DNA of 64,000 nucleotides, from the NCBI GenBank assembly GCA_963761525.1, contig CAVXHG010000008.1:434001-498000 (forward strand), written 5' to 3'. Source of the DNA: BOG-931 sp963761525 (GTDB taxonomy: Bacteria > Pseudomonadota > Alphaproteobacteria > Rhizobiales > Xanthobacteraceae). The translations under genes were made by a program, and so were the position numbers. The notes below the pieces were generated by a model. That model did no database searches. It saw only the letters and a list, made by a program, of their open reading frames with translations, and was not told where the DNA came from. Below, piece after piece: positions 17,251 to 24,813 of this stretch (positions within the stretch are counted from its first letter, which is position 1; every line of letters starts with the position of its first letter).

Positions 17251-17414
17251 GACTGCGAATCCCCTGGTTAGTATGTTCCCCGTTCTAGCCGATAACGCGC
17301 GAATCCGCGCATGGAACCTGCCTCTCGATCTCGTTGTTCAACAGCCAAATAAGGAACGCTCGCCACCAAGAAGCGTTAGAGAGAGGGCGGGGCATTGGCG
17401 AAGGAAGCATCGCT

Positions 17415-17858
17415 ATGCCGTTCACCCATTCATCTGCCCGGAATCTTGCCGTTGTCTGTGCGGCAACGGTCGGCGGTATTGTCGTTGGCGGTGCGAGTGT
17501 TCTCGGCGTCGCGCTTGCCGTGATGGAACCGCCGTCTCATGACGCAGCAGCCGGATCCGCAGTGTTTGATGGGCAATCGCACGTGGTGGTGCGTTCAGCA
17601 CCGGATGTGGCGCAGCCTGTGCCGACCCCATTGGCAGCGCCGCAGGCTACTGTCGTTCCGCCAGTGCCCGCCGTGACACCGGCAGCCGCCGTCCCGCCGC
17701 TTGCGCCGTTGCAGCCCCAGCCCGCGACGCCTGTCGGAACGCAGGCAGCGACGCCGGCGAATGCAGCGCCTGCCGTGACCGCAAGCATAGACGCGAGCAC
17801 GGCAGACAGCTGGAATAATTTCTTCGGCTACAGTCGCAACGACAATTGGCACAATTAG
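17415..17858 (+). CDS. Single-pass membrane protein with Pro/Ala-rich region
   Basis: 147 residues: short N-terminus MPFTHSSARN, one transmembrane helix (LAVVCAATVGGIVVGGASVLGVALAV), the block QSHVVVRSAPDVAQP, then a Pro/Ala/Val-rich exported stretch to an end SWNNFFGYSRNDNWHN. AAGGAAG precedes the ATG. Layout and the VVVRS block resemble the protein at 12726. Function unknown; the Pro/Ala region suggests a periplasmic spacer. Confidence 0.62.
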   Translation: MPFTHSSARNLAVVCAATVGGIVVGGASVLGVALAVMEPPSHDAAAGSAVFDGQSHVVVRSAPDVAQPVPTPLAAPQATVVPPVPAVTPAAAVPPLAPLQPQPATPVGTQAATPANAAPAVTASIDASTADSWNNFFGYSRNDNWHN

Positions 17859-17948
17859 TCAGTTGAGGCGATAATAGAACCGGTGTTATTGGCGGAAGGT
17901 CGGAGCGTTACGTGTGGTTGCCGGGCGTATGCTGCGGAAGGGGGCGTC

Positions 17949-18305
17949 ATGCGATTGCTTGTTGTTGTGTTGGCACTGTTCTCGCTCGCATTCGCCGTGG
18001 AGCGGGCGGGGGCGGCGGCGATCGGTGAGGCGTGTGGCGGCGCTGACGGCAATGCGTGCGACGCCGGACTTTATTGTCAGCTGGATTCAGGCGGGTGTGG
18101 CAACGCTGTTGCCGAAGGCAAGTGTGTCCACGCGCCGAAGGTCTGCACGATGGTCTACTCGCCAGTATGCGCCTGCGGCGGCAAAACCTATGGCAATGAG
18201 TGCGAGCTGCACCGCGCCGGAGCGCAAAAGGCGCACAACGGCCGGTGCGGCGTCAACGGTTTCCGCCCGCAGAAGAGCGAGCCGGACGCCAGCAAGAACC
18301 AGTAG
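17949..18305 (+). CDS. Secreted Kazal-type protease-inhibitor domain protein
   Basis: 118 residues. Signal peptide MRLLVVVLALFSLAFAVERAGA. The mature part has a first Cys-rich segment (EACGGADGNACDAGLYC...GKC, about 28-61) and then a Kazal domain: CTMVYSPVCACGGKTYGNEC, with PVC, G-K-TY and NEC in the canonical order and a final C in HNGRC. Kazal domains bind serine proteases through the loop before PVC. The ATG at 17949 follows GGAAGGGGG. In bacteria such proteins may protect against host or predator proteases; this is inference. Confidence 0.82.
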   Translation: MRLLVVVLALFSLAFAVERAGAAAIGEACGGADGNACDAGLYCQLDSGGCGNAVAEGKCVHAPKVCTMVYSPVCACGGKTYGNECELHRAGAQKAHNGRCGVNGFRPQKSEPDASKNQ

Positions 18306-18401
18306 TGTCTGATCGGCGGCGCCGCGCTGCGGCACTTGGTGTTCGGGCGGCTGCCTGATACCGTTTCTTTCGTCACTCTCCGGGACTTGAAGGATCGAAC
18401 G

Positions 18402-19388
18402 ATGAGCCGAGCGTTTTGGCGCGCGGGGCTGTGCCTTGCCGTGACTCTCAGCGTCGCTTTGCCATGGGCTGCGCGCGCCGGTGAGACTGCCAAAGTCCAC
18501 CTGATCGGCACCGGCGGACCGGAGTTGACGCCGACTCGCGAAGGCATGTGCACTTTAATTGAGGCGAGCGGACAAACATTGCTGTTCGATGTCGGCCGCG
18601 GTGCGCTTCAGAACATTTATTTGTCCCGCATCGATCCACGCAGTGCGACCAAAGTATTCCTCACGCATCTGCACAGCGATCACATCGAAGGTCTGCCCGC
18701 AATCTGGATGACGCCATGGTTCATGTTTGGACGGAAACCAGGTCTTGAAATCTGGGGACCTCCCGGTACCCAGCAGATGGTGGACGGTATGCGCCTGATG
18801 TACGGCCACGATGTCGAACATCGCGCCAATCCGGTCTTCAAGCGCGAATACCTCGACATCACCGTGCACGAGATCAGCCCTGGCGTGGTGTACGACGCGG
18901 GCGGCGTCAAAGTGACGGCATTTCAGGTCGAACACGATGACGGCAATCCGGCGTTCGGGTATCGCATCGATGCGGCCGGCCGCGTCATCCTGCTCTCCGG
19001 CGACACAACCTACAGCGACCACGTCGTCCAAAACGGCATGAACGCCGATCTGCTCGTGAGTAACGTGGTCGCGTTCAGCGACGCCATGGAAAAAGCGGGC
19101 ACGCTCAGGCCGGTGATAAACAAGCTCACGACGCCGGAGCAGGCTGCCGCGATCTTCCTAAAGACGCGGCCGCGGCTCGCCGTGTTCTCTCACATCGTCA
19201 AAAAAGAATTGCCCGGCGATGCCGGCGATAACGTCATTATCGAACGCACCCGCAATGCGGGCTATGCTGGACCGCTGGTGATGGGGCAGGACCGGATGAC
19301 AATCGAGGTCGGCGATCAGGTGACCGCCGAGCCTCCACAACCGATCAGTGGTATTGTCGACTTCGACAAACCGGATTCAAAATTCTGA
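18402..19388 (+). CDS. Exported metallo-beta-lactamase-fold hydrolase (RNase Z-like)
   Basis: 328 residues with signal peptide MSRAFWRAGLCLAVTLSVAL...AARA, so periplasmic. The zinc-binding motif THLHSDH is at about 88-94, followed by GLPAIW, further ligands in VEHDDGNPAFGYRI and LLSGDTTYSDH, and a late FSHIVKK histidine. The layout matches the RNase Z/arylsulfatase-like group of this superfamily, but export argues against tRNA processing. AAGGA lies eight bases before the ATG. Substrate unknown; a phosphodiesterase or arylsulfatase activity is plausible. Confidence 0.83.
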   Translation: MSRAFWRAGLCLAVTLSVALPWAARAGETAKVHLIGTGGPELTPTREGMCTLIEASGQTLLFDVGRGALQNIYLSRIDPRSATKVFLTHLHSDHIEGLPAIWMTPWFMFGRKPGLEIWGPPGTQQMVDGMRLMYGHDVEHRANPVFKREYLDITVHEISPGVVYDAGGVKVTAFQVEHDDGNPAFGYRIDAAGRVILLSGDTTYSDHVVQNGMNADLLVSNVVAFSDAMEKAGTLRPVINKLTTPEQAAAIFLKTRPRLAVFSHIVKKELPGDAGDNVIIERTRNAGYAGPLVMGQDRMTIEVGDQVTAEPPQPISGIVDFDKPDSKF

Positions 19389-19400
19389 ATCTGGAAATGA

Positions 19401-19850
19401 CTATTTAACCGAGAGCAGTTCGACGTCGAACATCAGCGTTGCATTTGGCGGAATGACGCCGCCGGCGCCGCGCGCGCCATAGCCGAGTGCCGGCGGAATG
19501 ATCAGCGTGCGCTTGCCGCCGACCTTCATCGTAATGACGCCTTCGTCCCAGCCTTTGATCACGTTGCCGGTGCCGATCGCGAATTCGAACGGTTCGTTGC
19601 GATCCACCGAGGAGTTGAATTTTTTGCCCTTCGTGCCATTCTCGTAGAGCCAGCCGGTGTAGTGCATAACGCACGTCTGGCCGGTCTTCGGCGTAGCGCC
19701 GGTGCCGACTTTGACGTCGATGATTTTCAATCCATCAGGCATGGTGGTGACGTTCCCGGCTGTTTGAGCGTGAAGGGGTGAAGCAGCAACGAAAGCGGCG
19801 GCTGTTGCAGCCACCGCGGTTAAAGTTTCTCGACGCGTGAACGCGCGCAT
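19401..19850 (-). CDS. FKBP-type peptidyl-prolyl cis-trans isomerase, exported
   Basis: 149 residues. A signal region with TRRETLTAVAATAAAF (twin-arginine-like) precedes one FKBP domain: VGTGATPKTGQTCVMHYTGWLYENGTKGKKFNSS, GNVIKGWDEGVITMKVGGKRTLIIPPALGYG and IPPNATLMFDVELL. The drug/substrate-pocket residues of FKBPs (Y in HYTG, F in KFNSS, VIxGW, LGYG) are in place. It should assist folding of periplasmic proteins. It converges with the hydrolase gene at 18402, with only 12 bases between the stops. Confidence 0.93.
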   Translation of the reverse strand: MRAFTRRETLTAVAATAAAFVAASPLHAQTAGNVTTMPDGLKIIDVKVGTGATPKTGQTCVMHYTGWLYENGTKGKKFNSSVDRNEPFEFAIGTGNVIKGWDEGVITMKVGGKRTLIIPPALGYGARGAGGVIPPNATLMFDVELLSVK

Positions 19851-19925
19851 GGGGTCTCCCTGAACAATTTCGCGCCGGACCCTATCCCAGCCGATAGGCG
19901 TAAGCTACCGCCGCAAGCCGATCAG

Positions 19926-20147
19926 TCACCGGTGCCGTTCGCGCGGCAATGGCGTGAAACGGTAATGGTCTTTGACGCAAGCGTTGAAATAGGCGCCCTT
20001 CGACGAGGCGCGAAGTAGCCCGGCATAAACAGCTCGAGGCACGTCATAGTAAGTGTAGGTGTTGCCACCGGTGAATGTGATCACAAGTTGGCGCAGAAAC
20101 TCGTCGTATTCGACACGTTGAATAGCGGTAGACTCGACAGTCGGCAT
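19926..20147 (-). CDS. KTSC domain protein
   Basis: 73 residues from ATG 20147. VESTAIQRVEYDEFLRQLVITFTGGNTYTYYDVPRAVYAGLLRASSKGAYFNACVKDHYRF matches the KTSC domain, a short module whose members usually have a Lys/Ser-Cys region near the end (here SSKG and FNACVKDHY). The domain is sometimes fused to lysyl-tRNA synthetase-like proteins and is suspected to bind RNA, but no activity is established. A GTG start at 20156 is an alternative; neither has a good ribosome-binding site. Confidence 0.78.
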   Translation of the reverse strand: MPTVESTAIQRVEYDEFLRQLVITFTGGNTYTYYDVPRAVYAGLLRASSKGAYFNACVKDHYRFTPLPRERHR

Positions 20148-20375
20148 TCCACACACGCAACGCTTTACAGCGCCCCACGTTTCAACGCGCGGGACTGCGG
20201 GTAAGTTTCGGCGCCCCTCGGGGGCGGCCGTCCTAGTTCCGTATCACGGGTGCGCCGGCATCCAAGAAGGCGAGTAATCCACAGCGTCCCACTGCGAAAA
20301 TCGTGGTGTTGGAACGACTTGCCGATTCGCCGATTAATCCAACGTGAGGGTCGTTACCCGGTTGGGCATTATTCC

Positions 20376-20579
20376 ATGGCAGCACACGCCGCAAAAATAA
20401 TAGAGACCGATGATCCGGTAACATTGCACCGGGTCATGCAGCGCATGATCGGCGATGGCCTCAAGGAGCGCTACGAGGCGCCGCAAAGGCTCTCGCATGA
20501 GTTGTTCGTGCTGATGCTCCAGATCAGGGAGCAGGAGCGGCGGGAGAAACTGGCGAAACCGCCGCCGCAGGCTTGGTGA
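20376..20579 (+). CDS. Small helical protein, superficially NepR-like
   Basis: 67 residues, soluble: KIIETDDPVTLHRVMQRMIGDGLKERYEAPQRLSHELFVLMLQIREQERR. The pattern IGxGLKxxY...L..LLxQ recalls the anti-sigma factor NepR of the alphaproteobacterial general stress response, but key NepR residues (the PVPxRF block) are missing and no phyR or ecfG is nearby. I regard it as a conserved small protein of unknown function. It is convergent with gcrA, 21 bases apart. Confidence 0.6.
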   Translation: MAAHAAKIIETDDPVTLHRVMQRMIGDGLKERYEAPQRLSHELFVLMLQIREQERREKLAKPPPQAW

Positions 20580-20600
20580 CGCGAAAAGATCGCAGTACGC

Positions 20601-21065
20601 TCAGGCGCGGCGGCGTTCTGAGGACCGATAGGCCATGCGCGCGTGGCCGATGCAGTAAGCGAAGCCGCCAACCGCCTCGTTGCCGCAAAAGGCAAAGTCC
20701 GACTTTACTGGATCGCCCAGCGGCCAGCGGCATTTGCGCTCCGCGAGTTCCACAAGCGAACAGGGCTGCGCGCTGGCTACAGTGGCATCGAACACGATCG
20801 GTTCGCCGCCTTCCGGCATTTGCGCATAGGCCAGCTGGAGCATCCGGCGCTGGGTCGAAACCCGCGGGCGGCGGGCACGTGGAGGGCAATCCCGCGCCTG
20901 CGCACCCGCGGGACGCCCCGACGACAGCCCCAGCCGATGGATTTTGCCGATGACGGCGTTACGGCTGACGCCGATCTCGGCGGCGATCTCGCTGCAAGTC
21001 AGCCCGGTGACGACGCAATGGCGAAGCTGCTCGATGCGCTCCGCGGTCCAGGTAGCAACAGTCAT
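20601..21065 (-). CDS. gcrA: GcrA cell-cycle regulator
   Basis: 154 residues. The N-terminal helix-turn-helix reads WTAERIEQLRHCVVTGLTCSEIAAEIG then VSRNAVIGKIHRLGLS (about 5-50), diagnostic of GcrA. A basic linker (RDCPPRARRPRV) and the C-terminal Cys-rich domain (LAERKCRWPLGDP...FAFCGNEAVGGFAYCIGHARMAY) follow; this domain contacts sigma-70. GcrA activates genes from promoters carrying CcrM-methylated GANTC sites. The ATG at 21065 is fixed by the HTH start; the long upstream in-frame stretch is not coding. Confidence 0.93.
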   Translation of the reverse strand: MTVATWTAERIEQLRHCVVTGLTCSEIAAEIGVSRNAVIGKIHRLGLSSGRPAGAQARDCPPRARRPRVSTQRRMLQLAYAQMPEGGEPIVFDATVASAQPCSLVELAERKCRWPLGDPVKSDFAFCGNEAVGGFAYCIGHARMAYRSSERRRA

Positions 21066-21353
21066 GATAAAGCCCCGTTTTCGAACGGCCGTCCTGGGCC
21101 GCCAGCAGGGCGAAGGCCGCGTTCGCTTGTTCTGCGAGCCAACCAGACATGAGGCGCCGTTTCGGCGAAAGATGGCGGGCGAGCGCCATCCTTCACCGAG
21201 CCGCATTGCGCCTAAGGCATTGCCAGCTCGTTGCTTTGTAGCTGTTTCAGCAGCGGCAACACGTTTGCCTGCCGCCGAAACGGGTTTAAGCATGTTCAAG
21301 CGAAAACCTTCGCCGGAGGGCAAAGTTGCATGATTCGATTCGCCTGCCAAGGG

Positions 21354-21382
21354 TTTTAACTATATTGTAACCTAGTTATAAT
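21354..21382 (+). promoter_or_regulatory. Promoter with palindromic operator before the 21401 gene
   Basis: A perfect TATAAT at 21377-21382 with a weak -35 (TTTTAA) 17 bases upstream. The inverted repeat TAACTA (21357-21362) / TAGTTA (21373-21378) spans the -35 to -10 interval. The local A/T richness is out of keeping with the flanks. Confidence 0.6.
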
Positions 21383-21400
21383 CCTGAGGTATTGAGTCCT

Positions 21401-21613
21401 ATGGCGCGACCGGAAAACCGTTCGGAGGCGAGGGCGCTGAGTCTGACCCTGCCGATCGAGACCTTCAATTATCTCGCTCTTCTGGCGTCACTCGGAAAGC
21501 TCGGCCGGACCGAGAACGAAGTCGCGACCCACATTCTGGTGCGCGAAGCCTATGCAATGATCGAACAGGGCTTTCACGAAATGCGCATTCCGTCGCCGGC
21601 CGATGAAAGCTGA
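21401..21613 (+). CDS. Small protein, probable ribbon-helix-helix regulator
   Basis: 70 residues: a polar N-terminus, then ALSLTLPIETFNYLALLASLGKLGRTENEVATHILVREAYAMIEQGFHEM. A beta-strand (LSLTLP), first helix (ETFNYLALLASLG), GRT turn and second helix (NEVATHILVREAYAMI) match the ribbon-helix-helix fold of CopG/Arc repressors. The ATG at 21401 lies about 19 bases past a perfect TATAAT, so the leader is very short. The palindrome within the promoter is a natural site for autoregulation. No toxin gene is directly adjacent; the next gene is a cyclic-nucleotide-domain protein. Confidence 0.6.
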   Translation: MARPENRSEARALSLTLPIETFNYLALLASLGKLGRTENEVATHILVREAYAMIEQGFHEMRIPSPADES

Positions 21614-21697
21614 TTTGCCGCCCGGCTTTTGCTGGTGATACTCCGTCACACAGATGTCGGCCGTTGCGGCGGACAATGCGGTGCGTGAGGTGAGGCA

Positions 21698-22201
21698 ATG
21701 GCGGTCGTTTCAGATTCTTCATGGCGGGAACGGGTGGCAGCGCTACCGCTCGAAAGCTTCAATGCCGGCGACACAGTGTTCGCCGAAGGCACCAAGACCG
21801 GCCGGCTTCTGGTTCTTAAAAGCGGCACGGTGAGCATCAGTAAAAGCGGGACGGAAATCGCGCGCGTGGCCGCGCCGGGCGCCGTGCTCGGCGAGCTCTC
21901 GGCGTTGCTCGACTTGCCGCACACCGCCGATGTGCATGCGCTGGAGCCGTCGCAATTTCATGTCGCCGACGCGGCGCAATTGCTGGGCGATCCGGAGGCG
22001 CTTTTGTTTGTTGCGTCGGTGTTGGCACAGCGCGTCGTCGGCGCCAATTCAGCGTTGCTCGAACTGAAGCAGCAGATCCACGCCGGCGCGCCACCGAGCC
22101 TGCTCGACAAGACCGCCGACAAGATCGTCGGCATGTTGAGCGCGATCGGCTCGGGTTACCTTCGCGCCGGCGCCGGGATGACGGGATATCCGTTTCAGTA
22201 A
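21698..22201 (+). CDS. Cyclic-nucleotide-binding-domain protein without HTH
   Basis: 167 residues. A Crp-like beta-roll is recognisable: LPLESFNAGDTVFAEGTKTGRLLVLKSGTVSISKSGTEIARVAAPGAVLGELSALLDLPHTADVHALEPSQFHVAD. The GELSALLDLPHTADVHA stretch corresponds to the phosphate-binding cassette, although the usual arginine is replaced, so cyclic-nucleotide binding is uncertain. The C-terminus is helical (LFVASVLAQRVVGANSALLELKQQI) with no DNA-binding domain, ending GAGMTGYPFQ. Probably a signalling or regulatory partner protein. Confidence 0.83.
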   Translation: MAVVSDSSWRERVAALPLESFNAGDTVFAEGTKTGRLLVLKSGTVSISKSGTEIARVAAPGAVLGELSALLDLPHTADVHALEPSQFHVADAAQLLGDPEALLFVASVLAQRVVGANSALLELKQQIHAGAPPSLLDKTADKIVGMLSAIGSGYLRAGAGMTGYPFQ

Positions 22202-22288
22202 AGCGGCCTTCTGAGCCTGCTCATTTCGTCATTGCCGCGCTTGATCCGGCAATCCATGCTGCGGCGGCAATCCTGTGGAGGAAACGAC

Positions 22289-22672
22289 ATGACCGGCCAG
22301 CCAGAGTTGAGCGTTGAAGAGTTGCACGCTCGCATGCTGAAGAAGCCGCTTTGGGTGGTGATCACGCGCGCCGTTGCGCCGCCGGCGGAGCTGAAGCGCC
22401 ATCTCAAAGCCCATCTTGAACATCAGATCGGGCTCGAAAAAGCCGGCATTATGTACGGCGCCGGTCCGGCAACCAGGCCTGGAGAGACCGCGGCAGCGTT
22501 CGGCCTCATCATCATCCGCGCCAAAGACGAAGCTGAGGCGCGTCGCATCGCTGATGCCGATCCGATGCATTCGTCCGGCGCGCGGCAGTACGAGCTTTAC
22601 TCATGGTCGCTCAACGAAGGCCGCATCAATGTGAAGCTGAATTTTTCCGATCAGACATTCGCGTTCGAGTAA
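22289..22672 (+). CDS. YciI-like family protein
   Basis: 127 residues with an alpha/beta dimeric-ferredoxin-like pattern: PLWVVITRAVAPPAELKRHLKAHLEHQIGLEKAGIMYGAGP, FGLIIIRAKDEAEARRIADADPMHSSGARQYELYSWSLNEGRI. The ADPMHSSG block is the usual YciI-type active-site region, with the His and Asp expected for a catalytic pair. GGAGG lies just before the ATG at 22289. Its reaction is unknown. It is bracketed by a 13-base direct repeat, see the repeat feature at 22675. Confidence 0.82.
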   Translation: MTGQPELSVEELHARMLKKPLWVVITRAVAPPAELKRHLKAHLEHQIGLEKAGIMYGAGPATRPGETAAAFGLIIIRAKDEAEARRIADADPMHSSGARQYELYSWSLNEGRINVKLNFSDQTFAFE

Positions 22673-22674
22673 GC

Positions 22675-22719
22675 GCGCATTCGGTGCCGGCGCTGCGCTC
22701 GCCGGTTATCCGTTTCAGT
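22675..22719 (+). repeat. Partial copy of the 3' end of the 21698 gene
   Basis: TATCCGTTTCAGT at 22707-22719 is identical to 22187-22199 at the end of the cyclic-nucleotide-domain gene. The preceding 30 bases also align at about 70 percent, coding GAGAALAGYPFQ in one frame against GAGMTGYPFQ at the end of the upstream gene. The two copies flank the YciI-like gene. Confidence 0.55.
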
Positions 22720-22925
22720 GGCGGGTATGTTGCCAATCTGTTTGAAGTGCCTGGCGTCCAGCTCGCCGACCTGTCGCCAAATATCCTGATCGCCTCGTCC
22801 TTTCCGCCCGGCAAGCCGCCGAACGATCCGACCGACCGCATTTTCGTCGCGACCGCACGCGAACTCGGCGCGACATTGATCACACGCGACCGTTCGCTGT
22901 TGCGTTATGGCGAGCAGGGGCACAC
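22720..22925 (+). pseudogene. Remnant of a PIN-domain (VapC-like) toxin gene, C-terminal half only
   Basis: The frame reads VANLFEVPGVQLADLSPNILIASSFPPGKPPNDPTDRIFVATARELGATLITRDRSLLRYGEQGH. The block DPxDRIFVATAxxLGATLITRD with the conserved late aspartates is the C-terminal half of PIN-domain ribonucleases of VapC type. The N-terminal half with the first catalytic aspartate is absent, and the sequence abuts the repeat at 22675. No antitoxin gene is present. I interpret it as a decayed toxin fragment left by recombination. Confidence 0.65.
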
Positions 22926-22942
22926 CCCGGAGGTAACGCCGC

Positions 22943-23173
22943 TTATCCCGCGGCCGCGCGCTTTTCCATTTCGTGCCCGAACTGCCGCCGGAAAATGGCG
23001 GCGTCCGCAAAGGTGCGAAAGCAATAGCGCACGGTGTTCGCCGGAAGGTCGACATAGATGTCCCAGGTGAACGCGCAGCCGTCGAGCCAGTCGAGCATGT
23101 CCATGGCGATTTCGTCGAAGGTCAGCGCCACCTGAAACGGAAAATCGCGGTTGATATCGAAGATAATGCTCAT
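22943..23173 (-). CDS. Hypothetical protein
   Basis: 76 residues: MSIIFDINRDFPFQVALTFDEIAMDMLDWLDGCAFTWDIYVDLPANTVRYCFRTFADAAIFRRQFGHEMEKRAAAG. Mixed alpha/beta, acidic, with no signal or membrane segment. A G-rich sequence before ATG 23173 may act as ribosome-binding site. I do not recognise the family, although the aromatic pattern looks constrained. It faces the PIN remnant. Confidence 0.6.
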   Translation of the reverse strand: MSIIFDINRDFPFQVALTFDEIAMDMLDWLDGCAFTWDIYVDLPANTVRYCFRTFADAAIFRRQFGHEMEKRAAAG

Positions 23174-23419
23174 GCCGGCCCCGCCCCAGTCGCTTGGTTG
23201 AAACCCAGAATGAGAACATTTGGAGAACACGTCAAGACGACGAAGGCTGGGGTGGTGGTCGCGCGCCGTACTACCAGATGTCGTTGCGGCGATGAATTTT
23301 CCCGATTGGGGCGATCCGGATGTTCCGGCGGCGTTCACGGTGGAACGAATTGGGGTCCGATTTCGGAAGTGATGTCAGCGGGTTAACAAAAGGATGACCG
23401 CCAGGCGAAATGCCGGCGA

Positions 23420-23521
23420 CTAGAGCGAAGTCGTTTTAGATTGAATTGATCGTCGCTCTAGCATTTTGAGAGAGCATGATCTTTTCGGAAAACCGGTTTC
23501 CACTTTTCCGGATCATGCTCT
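23420..23521. repeat. Composite palindromic intergenic repeat
   Basis: Two adjacent inverted repeats. The first has arms CTAGAGCGA (23420-23428) and TCGCTCTAG (23453-23461). The second has AGAGCATGATC (23471-23481) and GATCATGCTCT (23511-23521) around an AAAACCGGTTTCC core. The second unit matches a palindromic element familiar from many Rhizobiales intergenic regions (REP/RIME-like). The remainder of the 355-base gap 23174-23528 shows nothing else. Confidence 0.75.
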
Positions 23522-23528
23522 AAAGCGT

Positions 23529-23777
23529 TCAGGCCCGGTCGGACGGCAGCAGCAGATCTTCTTCGTTCAGCAGCTCGCGAAGGTCGCCGATCGCCTCAAT
23601 GGCGTCTTCCTCGGTGGCGACCGCGCGCAGCCGGTGCCACACCTCGCGCCACGGCTCCGGATGGCCGATGCGCATCGCCTCGTCGACATAGTCGCGCGCC
23701 TCTTTGAGCGTCTTGAGGTGGCGTGGCTTGGGCTCGTCCTTGATGACGAGCGGCGGGACGATCTGGAAGTTGTCCAT
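23529..23777 (-). CDS. Conserved hypothetical protein
   Basis: 82 residues, acidic and helical: QIVPPLVIKDEPKPRHLKTLKEARDYVDEAMRIGHPEPWREVWHRLRAVATEEDAIEAIGDLRELL. No membrane segment. The HLKTLKEARDYVDEAM...PWREVWHRLRAV region reads like a constrained helix pair. Comparable proteins are widespread in Bradyrhizobium-type genomes without assigned function. No clear ribosome-binding site precedes the ATG. Confidence 0.62.
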   Translation of the reverse strand: MDNFQIVPPLVIKDEPKPRHLKTLKEARDYVDEAMRIGHPEPWREVWHRLRAVATEEDAIEAIGDLRELLNEEDLLLPSDRA

Positions 23778-23822
23778 GGCCGCAGTATAGCGCGGCGTGC
23801 GCGGTGACGAAACCAGCCGGGA

Positions 23823-23910
23823 GTAGGGTGGGCAAAGCGCAGCGTGCCCACGAATTGCCGTTCGTCAATGAAGGCGTGGGCTCGGCGCGGTGCGCCTTAG
23901 CCCACCCTAC
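23823..23910. repeat. Palindromic GTAGGGTGGGC-type repeat
   Basis: Perfect 11-base arms GTAGGGTGGGC (23823-23833) and GCCCACCCTAC (23900-23910) enclosing a second, imperfect pair (CGTGCCCACG... / ...GGCGTGGGCT). It is an intergenic repeat type common in Rhizobiales, lying just downstream of the SDR gene. Confidence 0.7.
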
Positions 23911-23937
23911 AAAGATCGCTTCGCGCCGAGCTCTTGT

Positions 23938-24687
23938 TTAGTTATAGCCGCCCGATGCGGTGAGCCGTTCGCCGGTGACCCAAGCGGCGTCGTCGGAGGC
24001 GAGGAACACGGCGATGCGGGCGATATCGTCGGGCTGTCCGAGCCGGCCGAGCGCGGTGCGCGCTACCATTTGCTTCTCGAAATCGCTGCCGATGACGCCG
24101 GCGGCGTGGGTGCCCTCGGTTTCCACTCCGCCCGGCGCAATGGCGTTGACGCGGATTTTGCGCGGGCCGAGTTCGGCGGCGAGCACGCGCGTTACGGTGT
24201 CGACCGCGCCTTTGGTGGCCGAATACACCGCCGCGGTCGGCACCGCCTGCTCGCTTGCCACCGAGGAGATGTTGATGATGCTGCCGCCCTCCGGGCCGAA
24301 ATGTCTGGCCGCTTCCTTGGCGGCGAGGATAGTACCGAGCACGTTGGTGTTGAACTGCCGGTGGAATTCATCCTCGGTGATGTCGTCGAGCGGTTGGAAA
24401 AGATAAACGCCGGCGTTGTTCACCACCACGTCGATGCGGCCGAAGGCTTTTTTGGTCTCTTCGAACATGCGGCTGACGTCGGTGGCCTTGGCGACGTCGC
24501 CTTTCACGGCGACCGCTTTACCGCCCTTGGCCTTGATGTCGGCGACGACGCGCTCGGCGCCATCGCGGCTCGACGAATAATTCACCGCGACGGCAGCGCC
24601 GGCCGCGGCGAGGCTCTTGGCAATGCCGGCGCCGATGCCTTTCGAGGCCCCGGTCACGATCGCCACTTTGCCGGAAAGATTGCTCAT
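23938..24687 (-). CDS. Short-chain dehydrogenase/reductase (3-oxoacyl-ACP-reductase-like)
   Basis: 249 residues, standard classical SDR length. Cofactor site TGASKGIGAGIA (about 13-24), NNAG (about 90), catalytic Ser in INISSVAS and Tyr/Lys in YSATKGA (Tyr about 155), then GGVETEG in the substrate region. NYSSSRDGAERVV after strand 2 suggests NADP(H) preference. The gene has a perfect 9-6-9 inverted repeat 70 bases upstream and an arsR-type gene just beyond, so repression by that regulator is likely. Substrate unknown. Confidence 0.88.
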   Translation of the reverse strand: MSNLSGKVAIVTGASKGIGAGIAKSLAAAGAAVAVNYSSSRDGAERVVADIKAKGGKAVAVKGDVAKATDVSRMFEETKKAFGRIDVVVNNAGVYLFQPLDDITEDEFHRQFNTNVLGTILAAKEAARHFGPEGGSIINISSVASEQAVPTAAVYSATKGAVDTVTRVLAAELGPRKIRVNAIAPGGVETEGTHAAGVIGSDFEKQMVARTALGRLGQPDDIARIAVFLASDDAAWVTGERLTASGGYN

Positions 24688-24756
24688 CTGTTGCTCCTGG
24701 TCAGTTGGTGCGCGCCATGGCGCGGCGCGCAGATGCGCGCGCCAGAGGTCGCTTCG

Positions 24757-24780
24757 ATAGTTCGATGATTGTCGAACTAT
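24757..24780 (-). promoter_or_regulatory. ArsR-type operator upstream of the SDR gene
   Basis: Perfect inverted repeat ATAGTTCGA-N6-TCGAACTAT, 70 bases before the SDR start and between it and the arsR-type gene. The 9-6-9 layout equals that of the repeat before the second arsR-type gene at 43655. Confidence 0.72.
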
Positions 24781-24813
24781 GGTGCTGACCGTTGGTCTGC
24801 AAGAGGGGAGGGT

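Noticed and set aside
20376..20579. NepR anti-sigma factor
   Set aside because: Only the general helix pattern fits; the conserved PVPxRF segment and the phyR/ecfG neighbours are missing.
23420..23910. CRISPR or mobile-element ends
   Set aside because: The repeats are single palindromic intergenic units, not regularly spaced direct repeats, and no transposase or cas gene is near.
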